DNA of 64,000 nt from JALOAT01 sp041685115 (GCA_041685115.1 JAWLGK010000012.1:38116-102115); one strand, 5' to 3'. Positions 33,129 to 42,453 are shown, counted from the first letter of the stretch. Translations and numbers: made by a program. Notes: generated from the letters alone by a model not told the origin.

Positions 33129-33844
33129 GGCAAGTCTCCACTGTCTCCGTCCTCCGTCCATGCCAATCCCGCGTCGGCGGCGCCGCGGGCCAGCAGGCGT
33201 GCGAAAGCGCTCGGTTCAATGAGCGCACACATGTGTTCGATGACCGTGCCGGCCAGCCAGCCGCGTGTGGTGCGGCTGGTGCGCCAGCGCACCTGGTCGG
33301 GTTCGAGGGTGACCACCTCTGCCACGGCATCACAGGCCAGCCCCCAGTCGCCCTCACCGATGAACACGATACGTGTGAAACGTTCGTCCGGTGTACCGGA
33401 GAGAAGCGCACGGCGGTCCTGCGGCAGCACCAGCAATGCCGTGTCGACCACCGGCACGCTGCGCCCGCGATAGCGCACCAGGCCGAGGAACCAGTCCACG
33501 TGCCGCGGCAGAGGCGTGACGGGAGACGCGCTCCATTCCTGCACCCCCGAGAGTTCCACAAGCGGCACGGCGAGTGTGAGGCCCGCGATGCGAAACAGCA
33601 TGGCCTGGAAACGGCGCTGCCCCCATTCCGGCACGGGCGTTGGCTGGGGCGCCGCCGCCGCTGCCGCGGCGGGCGCGGTTGGCGCCGTGACCACAGCGGC
33701 GGGCCGGGGCGTCTCGGCCACAACCGCCGGTGCCGGCTCGTCCTCCACCGCATCCGGAACCTCACGCAGCAACGCCTCCAAGTAGACGTCGAGCGCCTGG
33801 CGCTCATCGACCAGCGTCTGCGTCTTGGCAAGCAGCTTGTTCAT
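33125..33844 (-). CDS. parP: ParP-like CheW-domain protein (chemotaxis array localisation)
   Basis: 239 residues. A short N-terminal helix (LLAKTQTLVDERQALDVYLE) leads to a Pro/Ala-rich linker (about 38-70) and a C-terminal CheW-like domain (RFQAMLFRIAGLTLAVPLVE, GLVRYRGRSVPVVDTALLVL). The position between a ParA-like gene and cheW is that of ParP in Vibrio and Pseudomonas, which ties chemotaxis arrays to the cell pole through ParC and CheA. It overlaps both neighbours by four bases. The name rests on domain order plus context. Confidence 0.82.
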   Translation of the reverse strand: MNKLLAKTQTLVDERQALDVYLEALLREVPDAVEDEPAPAVVAETPRPAAVVTAPTAPAAAAAAAPQPTPVPEWGQRRFQAMLFRIAGLTLAVPLVELSGVQEWSASPVTPLPRHVDWFLGLVRYRGRSVPVVDTALLVLPQDRRALLSGTPDERFTRIVFIGEGDWGLACDAVAEVVTLEPDQVRWRTSRTTRGWLAGTVIEHMCALIEPSAFARLLARGAADAGLAWTEDGDSGDLP

Positions 33845-34626
33845 GGCGCGGTCCTCGCCACGGGGGCGTCGCCCGCGAACAGGTGATTGGCCAGTGCGGT
33901 GTAGGCGATCACGCCGCGCGCCTGCGGATTGAGGTAATTGAGCGGTGCCCCGTGCTGGCTCGCCTCGCGGAACTGCGTATCCACCGGGATGACCGAATTC
34001 CACAACACGTCCGGGAACCGCTCGCGCAGGGCCGCGAGGCTTTCCAACGACGACTGCACGCGGCGGTCGAACATGGTCGGAATCACCAGATAGGGCAGCG
34101 GCCGCTTGCGTGCCCGCAGGATCATGCCGAGGGTGTGCAGCATGCGCTCCAGGCCCTTCATGGCGAGAAATTCCGTCTGCACGGGGATCAGCAGTTCGTG
34201 GCTGGCAGCAAGGGCATTGACCATGAGCACGCCCAGCACCGGCGGGCAATCCACGAATACGGCGTCGAACTGCGCCGCGCACTGCATCAGCGCACGCGCC
34301 AGCACCAGGCCCATGCCCTCGCGGGCGCCCAGCTGACGGTCCAGGGTGGCCAGTGCGCTCGACGCGGGCATCAGGTGCAGGTTGGCAAAGCGTGTGGCGC
34401 GCACCAGAGCGGCTGGGTCGGGATGGGGCGCGTTCTGGAACAGCGAATAGACGCTGTGATCCAGGGTGTCCGGATCCAAACCGAAATAGGTGGTCAGCGA
34501 GCCGTGGGGATCCAGATCGACCATCAGCGTGCGATAGCCGCGCTGGGCGAGCAGGCCCGCGAGGGTGACCGCCGTGGTGGTCTTGCCCACGCCGCCCTTC
34601 TGATTCGCGACGGCGAACACCCGCAT
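33841..34626 (-). CDS. parC: ParC-type ParA/Soj ATPase of the chemotaxis operon
   Basis: 261 residues from ATG 34626; GTG 34629 is the alternative. The deviant Walker A NQKGGVGKTTTAVTLAGLLA, MVDLDPHGSLT and DAVFVDCPPVLGVLMVNAL are all present. There is no DNA-binding ParB partner next to it. In this setting the family positions chemotaxis arrays at the pole. The ATG shares its A with the motD stop (TGATG). Confidence 0.88.
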   Translation of the reverse strand: MRVFAVANQKGGVGKTTTAVTLAGLLAQRGYRTLMVDLDPHGSLTTYFGLDPDTLDHSVYSLFQNAPHPDPAALVRATRFANLHLMPASSALATLDRQLGAREGMGLVLARALMQCAAQFDAVFVDCPPVLGVLMVNALAASHELLIPVQTEFLAMKGLERMLHTLGMILRARKRPLPYLVIPTMFDRRVQSSLESLAALRERFPDVLWNSVIPVDTQFREASQHGAPLNYLNPQARGVIAYTALANHLFAGDAPVARTAP

Positions 34627-35405
34627 CACTGAGCCCCCGCGCGCTGCAATTCCACCAGGCGGCGAGAATCCTTTTCCGCGAGCACCACCACGAGCACGCG
34701 GCGGTTGCGATTACGCCCGGCCGTGGTGGCGTTGTCGGCCACCGGGTGATATTCGCCAAAGCCGACCGCCGCCATATTTTCGGGCCGCACGCCCTGTTTC
34801 ATGAACACGTGGACGACGCTGGCCGCACGCGCGGCCGACAGTTCCCAGTTGGACGGAAACGCATAGGTATTGATGGGCACGTTGTCGGTGAAGCCTTCAA
34901 CCTTGATCTGGTTGGGATATTTTCTCAGCACATCGGCGATGCGCCGCAGAATCGGAATGGCCTCGGCCTCCAGTTGCGCACTGCCACTCTCGAACAGGAA
35001 CGAGGTGTTGAGCTCCAGCTCGACCCAGAGGTCCTCGCGCCGCACGCTCACCATCTCGTCCTGAATGAAGGGCAGCATGGCGAGTTCGAAATCCGTGGCG
35101 ATCTGCACCAGTTGGTCGACGGGATTTTCCGGCGGATCGCCGGCGCGCAATTCCACCGGCTCGATGATCTTCGGTGTGCCCGACAGCCCGTCGTCCCCCA
35201 CCTGCACCGGCTGCAGGCTCTTGGGGGTGGTGTTGAATGCGCTGATCAAGGTGTCCGACAGCACGCGATACTTGCCTTCGTTGATAGAGGAGATCGCATA
35301 CATGACCACGAAAAATGCGAACAGGAGCGTCACGAAATCCGCATAGGAGACCATCCAGCGCTCCAGGTTCTCGTGCTCTTCATGGCGTTTGCGTTTGCGC
35401 GCCAT
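34626..35405 (-). CDS. motD: Flagellar stator protein MotD (MotB-like)
   Basis: 259 residues. RWMVSYADFVTLLFAFFVVM contains the membrane helix with the essential Asp of the proton channel. The plug/linker and an OmpA-like peptidoglycan-binding domain (VEGFTDNVPINTYAFPSNWE, SAARAASVVHVF, GRNRNRRV) follow. It pairs with the adjacent motC, 11 bases upstream. It is distinct from MotB at 60.2 kb. Confidence 0.94.
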   Translation of the reverse strand: MARKRKRHEEHENLERWMVSYADFVTLLFAFFVVMYAISSINEGKYRVLSDTLISAFNTTPKSLQPVQVGDDGLSGTPKIIEPVELRAGDPPENPVDQLVQIATDFELAMLPFIQDEMVSVRREDLWVELELNTSFLFESGSAQLEAEAIPILRRIADVLRKYPNQIKVEGFTDNVPINTYAFPSNWELSAARAASVVHVFMKQGVRPENMAAVGFGEYHPVADNATTAGRNRNRRVLVVVLAEKDSRRLVELQRAGAQ

Positions 35406-35416
35406 CCCGTTGCCCC

Positions 35417-36157
35417 TCAGTGCAGATAGCCCTGCAGCTTGGTCTCGATATTGCGCGGATTTTCCCCTTCGGCGATGGACACGATGCCCTCGATCACCAT
35501 GTAGCGAAACTGCGCCTGTGCCTGGATGGCGCTGCGCAACTTATTGGCCAGTGGAATGTACAGCAGGTTGGCGAAGCCGACGCCATAGATGGTCGCCACG
35601 AAGGCCACCGCGATGCCATGGCCCAGCTTGCTCGGGTCGGAGAGGTTGTTCATGACCTGGATGAGGCCCATCACCGCGCCGATGATGCCGATGGTGGGGC
35701 TGTATCCGCCCATGCTCTCGAACACCTTGGCGGCGGCGAGGTCCGCGGTCTCCTTGGTGTCCACCTCCACTTCCAGGATGGCGCGCATCACCTGCGGCTC
35801 GCTGCCGTCCACCAGCAGTTGCAGCCCCTTGCGGGCGAAGGGATCGGCCTCGGTCTCGGAAATGGATTCCAGGCCCAGCAGGCCCTCCTTGCGGGCCGTG
35901 TTGCTCCACTCGATGATCTTTTCGATGGCCTCATCGGCCGCGAGGCGCGGCGGGACGAAGGCCCAGGGGATCATGCGCAGGCCGCGCATGAAGGTGGTGA
36001 GCGGCGATTGCAGCATCACCGCGCCCAGGGTACCGCCGAGCACAATCAGCGCCGCGGGTGCATTGACCAGCGTACTGGCACTGCCGCCTTCCAGGTATTG
36101 GCCACCCAGGATGGCGCCAAAACCAAGGATGAGGCCGATGATGGTAAGGATGTCCAT
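35417..36157 (-). CDS. motC: Flagellar stator protein MotC (MotA-like)
   Basis: 246 residues with four membrane helices. The cytoplasmic loop between helices 2 and 3 has the charged ARKEGLLGLE motif. GGYSPTIGIIGAVMGLIQVM and AFVATIYGVGFANLLYIPLA are the channel helices 3 and 4. It is upstream of motD and six bases after cheB. Confidence 0.94.
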   Translation of the reverse strand: MDILTIIGLILGFGAILGGQYLEGGSASTLVNAPAALIVLGGTLGAVMLQSPLTTFMRGLRMIPWAFVPPRLAADEAIEKIIEWSNTARKEGLLGLESISETEADPFARKGLQLLVDGSEPQVMRAILEVEVDTKETADLAAAKVFESMGGYSPTIGIIGAVMGLIQVMNNLSDPSKLGHGIAVAFVATIYGVGFANLLYIPLANKLRSAIQAQAQFRYMVIEGIVSIAEGENPRNIETKLQGYLH

Positions 36158-36163
36158 GATGGC

Positions 36164-37225
36164 TTAGACCCGCTGTACCAGCGCTGGCCCGATGTCCTGC
36201 AGGGCGAGCACCTGATCGGCCAGCCCCGCTTCCACCACGGCCGCCGGCATACCGTACACCACGCAGGTGGCTTCGTTCTGTGCCCAGACCGCGGAACCGC
36301 CCTGTTTGAGCAGGCGCGCGCCTTCGCGACCGTCCGCGCCCATGCCGGTCAGCACCACCGCCAGCACCTGCCCGGGAAAGCTGCGCACGAGCGATGTGAA
36401 GGTGGTATCCACCGACGGTTTGTAGGTTTGCCCCGGCGCACTCTCGGTAATGCGAATGAATGCGCGCCCTGCACGCTGTTCCACCAACATCTGCTTGCCG
36501 CCGGGCGCAAGCAGGGCCACACCCGGTTCGATGGGGTCGCCGTCTGCGGCTTCCTTCACTGTGATGGCACATTGCTGGTTCAGGCGCTGGGCGAAGGCCG
36601 GTGTGAACGACCCGGGCATGTGCTGCACCAGCACGATGGGTAGCGGGAAATTGGCCGGCAGCTTGGTGAGCACCTCCTGCAAGGCCACCGGCCCGCCGGT
36701 GGACGTGCCGATGGCGACGATCTTGTGCTGGCCGCGGCGTGCAGCGAAGGCGGGTGCGACGCCGCGCGGCTTGACCGCCGCGGCGGCCGGTGCGGAAACC
36801 GCGTGCGGCCGTACGGTCTGATGGCGACGGCCCGAGCCGATGGCATGGACGCGTTCACACAGCTGACGCTTGGCCTCGTCCTTGTCGCGCGAAATGTCCT
36901 CGAACTTCTTCGGCAGGTAATCCACCGCGCCGGCATCGAGCGCATCGAGCGTAGCGCGAGCGCCGTCCGTGGTCAGCGAGGAAAACATCAGGATGGGTGT
37001 CGGCGTCGCGGCCATGATGCGCCGCACTGCCGTGATGCCGTCCATCACCGGCATCTCGATATCCATGGTGATCACGTCGGGCTTCAGCCGGGCGGTCATC
37101 TCCACCGCCTGCGCGCCGTCCTCCGCCGCGCCGATCACCTCCAGGCGCGGATCGGATTTCAGCATCTCCGTCACCCGCCGACGGAAAAAGCCCGAATCAT
37201 CGACCACCAATACGCGGATTGCCAT
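36164..37225 (-). CDS. cheB: CheB receptor methylesterase (flagellar cluster)
   Basis: 353 residues. The phospho-acceptor is D55 in TMDIEMPVMDG. The esterase has S175 in IGTSTGG, QHMPGSF and LTGMGADG. ATG 37225 has AAGG at eight bases. A family B inverted repeat separates it from cheA by 185 bases, whereas its other neighbours are within a few bases. No cheR lies in this cluster, so CheR from cluster 1 or elsewhere must provide the opposing activity. Confidence 0.95.
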   Translation of the reverse strand: MAIRVLVVDDSGFFRRRVTEMLKSDPRLEVIGAAEDGAQAVEMTARLKPDVITMDIEMPVMDGITAVRRIMAATPTPILMFSSLTTDGARATLDALDAGAVDYLPKKFEDISRDKDEAKRQLCERVHAIGSGRRHQTVRPHAVSAPAAAAVKPRGVAPAFAARRGQHKIVAIGTSTGGPVALQEVLTKLPANFPLPIVLVQHMPGSFTPAFAQRLNQQCAITVKEAADGDPIEPGVALLAPGGKQMLVEQRAGRAFIRITESAPGQTYKPSVDTTFTSLVRSFPGQVLAVVLTGMGADGREGARLLKQGGSAVWAQNEATCVVYGMPAAVVEAGLADQVLALQDIGPALVQRV

Positions 37226-37239
37226 CCATTAACCTTCTT

Positions 37240-37407
37240 GAAAAAGAAAAGCCCGAACACGGGGGACACGGGGAACACGGGGAATGGGTTGTTCACAAGC
37301 GAGCACCGCCACCGTGGCAGACCCCGGCGTGTTGACCAAGCGCCGATTATGCCCGAAGACCCGATTCATCCCGCTGTTCCCCGTGTCCCCCGTATTAATG
37401 CTTTTTT
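37240..37407. repeat. Family B inverted-repeat element between cheA and cheB
   Basis: Exact 19-base arms, ACGGGGGACACGGGGAACA at 37259-37277 and its complement at 37375-37393, are flanked by A-rich or T-rich text (AAAAGC / GCTTTTTT). The whole element spans about 168 bases, and its interior is unlike that of the other copies. Confidence 0.92.
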
Positions 37408-37410
37408 CTA

Positions 37411-39564
37411 TCACTGTCGGCGCTGGCCGTAGGCCTTGAGCAGGCTGGGGACGTCGACGATCAGGGCGATGCGGCCGTCGCCGGTGATGGTGGCGCCGGC
37501 AAGGCCGGGCGTGCCTTGCAGCAGCGCGCCCAGGGGTTTTATCACCACTTCTTCCTGACCGATGAGTTCGTCCACCACGAAGCCCACCTGCTGGTTGCCG
37601 ATATGCACCATGACCACGTGGCCCTCGTCGGGCAGGGGGGCGCTGTAGGCGGATTTGACCAGCCAGCGGGTGAGATAGAACAACGGCAACGCCTTGTCGC
37701 GCACCACCACCACACGCCGACCGTCGACAATGTTGGTCTTGGTGAGGTCCAGGTGGAAGATCTCGCTCACACTGGGCAGCGGCAGTGCAAAGGTCTGGCC
37801 GCGCAGTTTCACCATCAGTGTCGGCATGATGGCGAGGGTCAGCGGCACCTTGATGATGATGCGCGTGCCCTTGCCGAGGGCCGAATCCACGTCGACGATA
37901 CCGTTGAGCTGGGCGATGCGGGTCTTCACCACGTCCATGCCGACGCCGCGGCCGGACACGTCGGAGATCTCGGTCTTGGTGGAAAAACCGGCACCGAAAA
38001 TGAGGTGATAGCACTCCTTCTCGTCCAGGCGCGCCGCGGCATCGGCATCCATCATGCCCTTCTCCACCGCCTTGCGACGCAAAACCTCCGCGTCCATGCC
38101 CGCGCCATCGTCCTCGATGAGCAGCAGGATGTGATCGCCCTCCTGCTGCGCCGCCAGGCGCAAGGTGCCGGTGCGCGGCTTGCCCGCGGCCTCGCGTTTC
38201 TCAGGGACTTCGATGCCGTGGTCCACGGCATTGCGCACCAGGTGCACCAATGGATCGGCGAGCGCCTCCACCAGGTTCTTGTCCAGGTCGGTCTCCTCGC
38301 CTTCGAGGACCAGGTTGACCTGTTTCTGCATGTTGCGGGCGAGGTCGCGCACCACGCGCGGGAAACGCCCGAATACCTTCTTGATGGGCTGCATGCGCGT
38401 CTTCATGACCGCCGCCTGCAGGTCGCCCGTCACCACGTCCAGGTTCCCGACCGTCTTGGCCACTTCTTCTCGGCCACTGGGGCCGGCGCCCTGCGCCAGA
38501 GTGGCGAGGCGATTGCGCACCAGCACCAGTTCGCCGACCAGATTCATGATGTCGTCGAGACGTTTGGTGTCCACGCGCACCGACGTTTCCTGCTGGACGG
38601 TGTCTGCCGCTTTCTTTTCGCCCTCGCCGGCCGGCTTGGCGGCAGCTGTGCGTTGGGGTGCGGGTGCGGGGGCAGGCGCAGCCGGTTTCGCTGCCGCCGC
38701 TGGCTGCGGTGCCGGCGCGGCGGGTGGCGCGGTCTGCGGGACGCCCGAGAACTTGCCCTTACCGTGCAGTTGATCCAGCAGGGCTTCAAATTCTTCTTCG
38801 GTGATGTCGTCGCTCGGTGTCGCCGCTTCCGCCGGTGCCACGGATTGGGGCGCCGCCGCGGGCACCCCGGTGAACTTGCCCTTGCCGTGCAACTCATCCA
38901 GCAGGGCCTCGAATTCCTCTTCGCTGATCTCGTCGTTGTCGCCGGGTGGTGCTTCATGGGCCGCACCGGCAGCCACAGCGGCGGCCGCTACGGGCTGGTC
39001 CGCAGCGGGCGTTTCGAGGGCATTGAGCAGCGCCTCGAATTCCTCTTCGGTGATGTCGCCCGTCACCATGGACTCGGCTGCGGAGGCGGCAGGTGCAACC
39101 GCTGCCACCGGCGTTGTCGACGCTGCGGCCGGCGGCGGCGCAGTGGGCGCAGCCGGTGCGACTTCCTCCTCGCCGTCGGGATGATTCAGTGCTTCCAGTT
39201 GTTGCAGGAGCGCGGCCTCGGCCGGCTCGGGCTCTTCACCTGCACGCAGGTGCTCGAACTGTACATTGAGTACGTCCAGCACCGGCAGCATGGTGTCCAT
39301 GAGCTGCGAGGTGATGCGTTTCTGGCCATTGCGCAGCAGGTTGAACACGTCCTCGGCACGGTGGCACACGTCGACGAGCGCGGTCAGGTTCAGGAACCCG
39401 GCGCCGCCTTTGATGGTGTGAAAGCCGCGGAACACGGCATTGAGCAATTCGCGATCGTCCGGTCGTTGCTCCAGGTCCACTAGCTGTTCATTCAGCTTCT
39501 CAAGGATTTCCGTCGCTTCGATGAGGAAGTCCTGGAGGATCTCGTCGTCTGCGTCCAAGGCCAT
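37411..39564 (-). CDS. cheA: Chemotaxis histidine kinase CheA (flagellar cluster)
   Basis: 717 residues from ATG 39564. The Hpt domain has H49 in FHTIKGGAG. The region 130-340 is a Pro/Ala-rich linker holding three copies of an acidic motif (ITEEEFEALL at 171, ISEEEFEALLDELHGKGKF at 213, ITEEEFEALLDQLHGKGKF at 254). Dimerisation, ATPase (HLVRNAIDHGIE, GRGVGMDVVKTRI) and CheW-like domains are complete. No normal P2 domain is seen. It follows cheZ by 10 bases. Confidence 0.95.
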   Translation of the reverse strand: MALDADDEILQDFLIEATEILEKLNEQLVDLEQRPDDRELLNAVFRGFHTIKGGAGFLNLTALVDVCHRAEDVFNLLRNGQKRITSQLMDTMLPVLDVLNVQFEHLRAGEEPEPAEAALLQQLEALNHPDGEEEVAPAAPTAPPPAAASTTPVAAVAPAASAAESMVTGDITEEEFEALLNALETPAADQPVAAAAVAAGAAHEAPPGDNDEISEEEFEALLDELHGKGKFTGVPAAAPQSVAPAEAATPSDDITEEEFEALLDQLHGKGKFSGVPQTAPPAAPAPQPAAAAKPAAPAPAPAPQRTAAAKPAGEGEKKAADTVQQETSVRVDTKRLDDIMNLVGELVLVRNRLATLAQGAGPSGREEVAKTVGNLDVVTGDLQAAVMKTRMQPIKKVFGRFPRVVRDLARNMQKQVNLVLEGEETDLDKNLVEALADPLVHLVRNAVDHGIEVPEKREAAGKPRTGTLRLAAQQEGDHILLLIEDDGAGMDAEVLRRKAVEKGMMDADAAARLDEKECYHLIFGAGFSTKTEISDVSGRGVGMDVVKTRIAQLNGIVDVDSALGKGTRIIIKVPLTLAIMPTLMVKLRGQTFALPLPSVSEIFHLDLTKTNIVDGRRVVVVRDKALPLFYLTRWLVKSAYSAPLPDEGHVVMVHIGNQQVGFVVDELIGQEEVVIKPLGALLQGTPGLAGATITGDGRIALIVDVPSLLKAYGQRRQ

Positions 39565-39574
39565 GGGTTTACCT

Positions 39575-40318
39575 TCAGAAACCGAGACTTGATAGCAAGT
39601 CGTCCACTTCGTCCTGACCGGAGACGGTGCCGGTGTCCAGCCCCGGCACCGCGGGGCCGTGCACACCCACACCGACATCCGGCTTCGCTTCCTTCTCGGG
39701 CGGGAGCAGTTTCTGACCCGAGATGCGCACCAGTTCCACCAGATTACGCTCCAGCTCCTCCACCAGGGAAATCACCCGGCGAATGATCTGGCCGGTGAGA
39801 TCCTGGAAGCCCTGCGCCATGAGTACGTCCTGCAGGTTTTCATGCAGGCGCGGCAGATCCCGGCTGGCGGCATCCAGGAACGTTTCCATGTCGTGTGCCA
39901 GGACACGGAAATCCTGGGCGTCCATCTCGCGACGCGTGAAGCGCGCCCAGCGCGTCTTCAATGCCTCACCCTGGGCTTCCAGTGCCTCACAGGCGGGCAG
40001 CGAATCCTCGATGGCCGAGAGGGTGCGATTGGCCGCCTGTTCGGTCATGGTGATCACGTAGGACAGGCGGTCGCGCGCATCGGGGATCTCGTGTTCCGCG
40101 ATATCGGCGATGCGCGAATCGAGCCGAAAGTTGTTGAGCGCGTCGTGGAAATCGCGCGTCAGCTTGCCAAGCTCGCGAAACAGGCTGTCCTCGCGCAGGC
40201 GCACCAGCTCGTCGAGCAGGCGCGCGCTCTCTTCCTCGTTGCCCTGCTCCATCTGGAGCAGCATTTCGCGCGCGCGCACCACGTAATCCTGGTGCAGCAC
40301 GCTTGTGTCATTCGCCAT
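39575..40318 (-). CDS. cheZ: CheY-P phosphatase CheZ
   Basis: 247 residues. Long helices are followed by the active segment LMAQGFQDLTGQIIRR (about 167-180), which carries the catalytic Gln, and by the C-terminal CheY-binding tail VDDLLSSLGF. It dephosphorylates CheY. It is present only in this cluster. It starts 22 bases after cheY. Confidence 0.95.
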   Translation of the reverse strand: MANDTSVLHQDYVVRAREMLLQMEQGNEEESARLLDELVRLREDSLFRELGKLTRDFHDALNNFRLDSRIADIAEHEIPDARDRLSYVITMTEQAANRTLSAIEDSLPACEALEAQGEALKTRWARFTRREMDAQDFRVLAHDMETFLDAASRDLPRLHENLQDVLMAQGFQDLTGQIIRRVISLVEELERNLVELVRISGQKLLPPEKEAKPDVGVGVHGPAVPGLDTGTVSGQDEVDDLLSSLGF

Positions 40319-40340
40319 GAAACCGCTCCGCTGCGCGAGC

Positions 40341-40730
40341 CTACTTGGCCTCGACGCGCTCGAAAATCTTTTCCAGTTTTTCCTTCAGGGTCTGCGCCGT
40401 GAAGGGCTTGACGATGTAGCCGTTTACACCGGCCTTGGCCGCCTCGATGATCTGTTCGCGCTTTTGCTCGGCGGTGACCATCATCACGGGCAGGGCCGAG
40501 AGCTTGGGGTCGGCGCGCACGGCCCGCAATAGGTCGATGCCCTGCATGCCGGGCATATTCCAGTCGGTGATCAGCAGATCGAAGCTGCTGCTTTGCAGCA
40601 TCGGCAAGGCGGTGAGTCCGTCGTCGGCCTCGCTGGTGTTGTTGTAGCCGAGGTCGCGCAACAGGTTCTTGATGATGCGCCGCATCGTGGAGAAGTCGTC
40701 CACGATGAGAATCTTGATGTTCTTGTCCAA
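40341..40730 (-). CDS. cheY: Chemotaxis response regulator CheY (flagellar cluster), TTG start
   Basis: 129 residues. D11/D12, phospho-acceptor D56 in TDWNMPGM, T86 in MMVTAEQ and K108 in YIVKPF are the flagellar CheY pattern. No ATG or GTG gives a sensible N-terminus. TTG at 40730 gives (M)DKNIKILIVDD and has GGAGG five bases upstream, so TTG is chosen. A weak start may hold CheY levels down. It stands 128 bases after fliA with no clear promoter. Confidence 0.93.
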   Translation of the reverse strand: MDKNIKILIVDDFSTMRRIIKNLLRDLGYNNTSEADDGLTALPMLQSSSFDLLITDWNMPGMQGIDLLRAVRADPKLSALPVMMVTAEQKREQIIEAAKAGVNGYIVKPFTAQTLKEKLEKIFERVEAK

Positions 40731-40858
40731 ACCAGCCTCCCGATGAAACTCAACCGGCCCGGTGGCCGGCCCGCTGCGCATGGCGCGGCGGAATGGGTCC
40801 AATCATACCGATTTTATGGGCGTGTCGTTCCAGCCCACGCGTTCTCATGCCCGACAGC

Positions 40859-41572
40859 TCACGCTCCCAGGCGCGCCCGCAGCCGCAGCAGCGCCTGGCT
40901 GTGTATCTGGCAGACGCGCGATTCGGTGACGCCGAGCACCACGCCGATCTCCTTCAGGTTGAACTCCTGGTCGTAATACAGCGCCATCACCAGGCGCTCG
41001 CGTTCGGGGAGGCCTTCGATGGCGGAGGCAAGATTCTGCTGGAATTCCTCGGACTCGATGCCGTCGACCACACCCGCATGCTCGTCCGGGATGTGTTCAA
41101 CGAAAGCGTCATCCCCGCCGCCCGTCTCATCCAGACTGAAGAACCGGTGACCGTTGGCGTCGGCCAGCAACTCGTAATACTCCTCTAGGGGAATCTCCAG
41201 TTCTGCGGCGATCTCGCGTGCGCTCGCCTCGCGGCCCTCGCGCCCCTCCACCACGCGCACGGCGTCGGCCACCCGGCGGGCCTTGCGATGCACGGAACGG
41301 GGCGCCCAGTCGTTGCGGCGCACCTCGTCAAGCATGGCGCCGCGGATGCGGATGCCGGCGTAGGTCTCGAAGCTGGCCCCGTGAGCGTCGTCGTAGTGTT
41401 TGAGCGCTTCCAGCAGGCCGATCAAACCGGCCTGAATCAGGTCATCCACCTGCACCGATTGCGGCAATCTGCCCATGAGGTGATGGGCGATGCGTTTGAC
41501 CAGCGGCGCATAATGCTCGACCCGCTCATTGACCGACGCGGCATTGGCGACGTAGGCGGTGATGACGCTCAT
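40859..41572 (-). CDS. fliA: Flagellar sigma factor FliA (sigma-28)
   Basis: 237 residues. Region 2 (HYAPLVKRIAHHLMGRLPQS, then VDDLIQAGLIGLLEALKHYD), region 3 (SVHRKARRVADAVRVVEGRE) and region 4 (LNLKEIGVVLG-like helix-turn-helix EIGVVLGVTESRVCQIHSQA) are intact. It directs late flagellar promoters such as the one proposed for motA here. It overlaps the fleN stop by four bases. No flgM is in the window. Confidence 0.97.
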   Translation of the reverse strand: MSVITAYVANAASVNERVEHYAPLVKRIAHHLMGRLPQSVQVDDLIQAGLIGLLEALKHYDDAHGASFETYAGIRIRGAMLDEVRRNDWAPRSVHRKARRVADAVRVVEGREGREASAREIAAELEIPLEEYYELLADANGHRFFSLDETGGGDDAFVEHIPDEHAGVVDGIESEEFQQNLASAIEGLPERERLVMALYYDQEFNLKEIGVVLGVTESRVCQIHSQALLRLRARLGA

Positions 41573-42453
41573 AACAAGGCTCTCAAAGGATCCTCACCAC
41601 CCGCTCCCTGAATCAGACGCTCCATGAAAAATTCCAGATAACCACCCCGCACCACCGGCATGGGCCAGGCCTCGATGCGCTCGGCGAGCGCCTGGAAGGC
41701 CACCGCCGCCGGGCTGCGCGGGAAGACCTCCACCACCGCGCGCTGGCGCTTCACCGCCTTGCGCAGGTGCTCGTCGTACGGAATGCTGCCTACGTGTGTG
41801 AGCACCACCTCATCCAGGAACTTGTCGGTGACCTTGACCATTTTCTGGAACAGTTCGCGCCCTTCCTGGGGCGAGTGGGCCATGTTGGGCAGGATATGGA
41901 AACGGCGCATGCCATGTTCGCGGTTGAGCAGCTTGATCAGCGCATAGGCATCGGTGATGGAGGCCGGCTCATCGCACACCACCACGAGCACTTCCTGGGC
42001 GGCCTTGCTGAAGGAAACCACGCTGTCAGAAATGCCGGCGGCGGAATCCACGATAAGCACGTCCACTTCCATGGCCAACTCGGAGAATGCACGGATGAGG
42101 CCGGCATGCTCGGCCGGGCTGAGTTCAGCCATGCGCTGGAGGCCCGATGAGGCCGGGATCACATGGATACCGCCCGGGGCCTCGACGATGACCTCCTCGA
42201 GGGTGCGTTCACCGCTCAGCACATGGGAGAGGTTGTACGCGGGATGCAGGCCGAGCACCACGTCCACATTGGCAAGACCCAGATCGGCGTCCATGATCAT
42301 GGCCTTGCGGCCACGGCTCGCAAACGCCGTGGCCAGGTTCACGGAGACGTTGGTCTTGCCCACCCCCCCCTTGCCACTCGCCACGGTTATCACCCGCACA
42401 GGGCGCGGTTTGGTCATGCGTCGCAGTCCTTCCGCTTGATCGTTATTAGCCAT
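41569..42453 (-). CDS. fleN: Flagellar number regulator FleN/FlhG
   Basis: 294 residues. An N-terminal DQAEGLRRM activation helix of the FlhG type precedes the Walker A VASGKGGVGKTNVSVNLA. MIMDADLGLANVDVVLGL and VLIVDSAAGISDSVVSFSKA follow. It is a MinD-like ATPase that limits flagellar number together with FlhF. ATG 42453 is chosen because it includes the DQAEGLRR helix. It overlaps flhF by eight bases and fliA by four. Confidence 0.96.
   Translation of the reverse strand: MANNDQAEGLRRMTKPRPVRVITVASGKGGVGKTNVSVNLATAFASRGRKAMIMDADLGLANVDVVLGLHPAYNLSHVLSGERTLEEVIVEAPGGIHVIPASSGLQRMAELSPAEHAGLIRAFSELAMEVDVLIVDSAAGISDSVVSFSKAAQEVLVVVCDEPASITDAYALIKLLNREHGMRRFHILPNMAHSPQEGRELFQKMVKVTDKFLDEVVLTHVGSIPYDEHLRKAVKRQRAVVEVFPRSPAAVAFQALAERIEAWPMPVVRGGYLEFFMERLIQGAGGEDPLRALL

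Noticed and set aside
33845..34759. N-terminal extension of parP to 34759 (544 codons)
   Set aside because: The extension lies out of frame over parC, whose Walker A frame is clear. parP starts at ATG 33844 with a four-base overlap.
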